Shown here one piece after another: positions 17,259 to 17,273 of a stretch of 17,273 nt of DNA. The position numbers were made by a program, and so were the translations under genes. The number at the start of each line of letters is the position of its first letter. Position 1 is the first letter of the stretch. Origin of the DNA: DATJBC01 sp035515515 (GTDB taxonomy: Bacteria; Actinomycetota; Acidimicrobiia; Acidimicrobiales; UBA8190). The stretch lies in NCBI GenBank assembly GCA_035515515.1, contig DATJBC010000033.1:1-17273 (forward strand). Reading direction: 5' to 3'. The notes below the pieces were generated by a model, which ran no database searches, had not been told where the DNA came from, and worked only from the letters and a program-made list of their open reading frames with translations.

Positions 17259-17273
17259 CGGCGCATCGTCCCC

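Noticed and set aside
1..17273. CRISPR array, tRNA, rRNA, insertion sequence, prophage or defence island
   Set aside because: I saw no regularly spaced repeats, no tRNA-like cloverleaf arms with a CCA or T-loop signature, and no transposase, integrase or known defence protein motifs. Without tools a short RNA gene could still be missed.

Overview
The window is about 17.3 kb of very GC-rich, densely coding bacterial DNA. An F420-type luciferase-like oxidoreductase, an actinobacterial RsbV/RsbW/SigF-type cassette, a phosphoesterase-ligase LigD protein, DUF2267 and RDD proteins, and frequent GTG starts all point to Actinomycetota. My guess is a lineage such as Acidimicrobiia, but the class is inferred and not proven. 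There are 22 protein genes that I can support, two of lower certainty. I see no rRNA, tRNA, CRISPR array, insertion sequence or phage gene.

Region 1 (1-4951) is metabolic. A YqgE/AlgH-family gene runs off the left edge. A ureidoglycolate lyase-like gene faces a cupin gene across a short divergent spacer that carries three copies of a CTGAC-containing motif. Downstream of the cupin lies a 2-hydroxyacid dehydrogenase whose catalytic Arg/Glu/His spacing fits glyoxylate reductase. Ureidoglycolate to glyoxylate to glycolate is therefore a plausible local route. A TauE/SafE-type exporter, an F420-type oxidoreductase and an RraA-like aldolase form a second, leftward gene string that converges on it.

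Region 2 (5057-7575) holds a KimA-like potassium transporter with the K+-site residues conserved. Its 3' end overlaps, tail to tail by 112 bp, a four-helix membrane protein of unknown function.

Region 3 (7576-10791) is a stress-sigma regulatory block: a long 562-bp leader region, then STAS anti-anti-sigma, a divergent RsbW-like anti-sigma and a SigF/SigB-type sigma factor. The last two overlap by 4 bp (ATGA). A small Cys/His protein and a separate canonical RsbW-like ATPase gene follow. GGGTAT, GGGTAC and GGGTAG minus-10-like motifs with matched upstream boxes precede the membrane protein, the lone ATPase and the Cys/His protein. I infer that these are local targets of the sigma factor. The RsbW-like protein next to the sigma gene lacks the N-box Asn, while the lone ATPase has it.

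Region 4 (10792-13284) has a phosphoesterase-ligase LigD protein, an RDD membrane protein with a Pro-rich tail, and a small conserved protein that may have its own distinctive promoter. Region 5 (13310-15306) has leftward genes: a VOC-fold protein, an EthD-like protein, a small HTH protein with an upstream 17-bp inverted repeat, and a small single-helix protein. Region 6 (15469-17258) has a TetR regulator with paired repeats 20 bp apart in its divergent spacer, a DUF2267 protein and an alpha/beta hydrolase.

The most notable content is the sigma-factor partner-switching block with its apparent satellite promoters. I did not find a clearly novel defence or mobile system.
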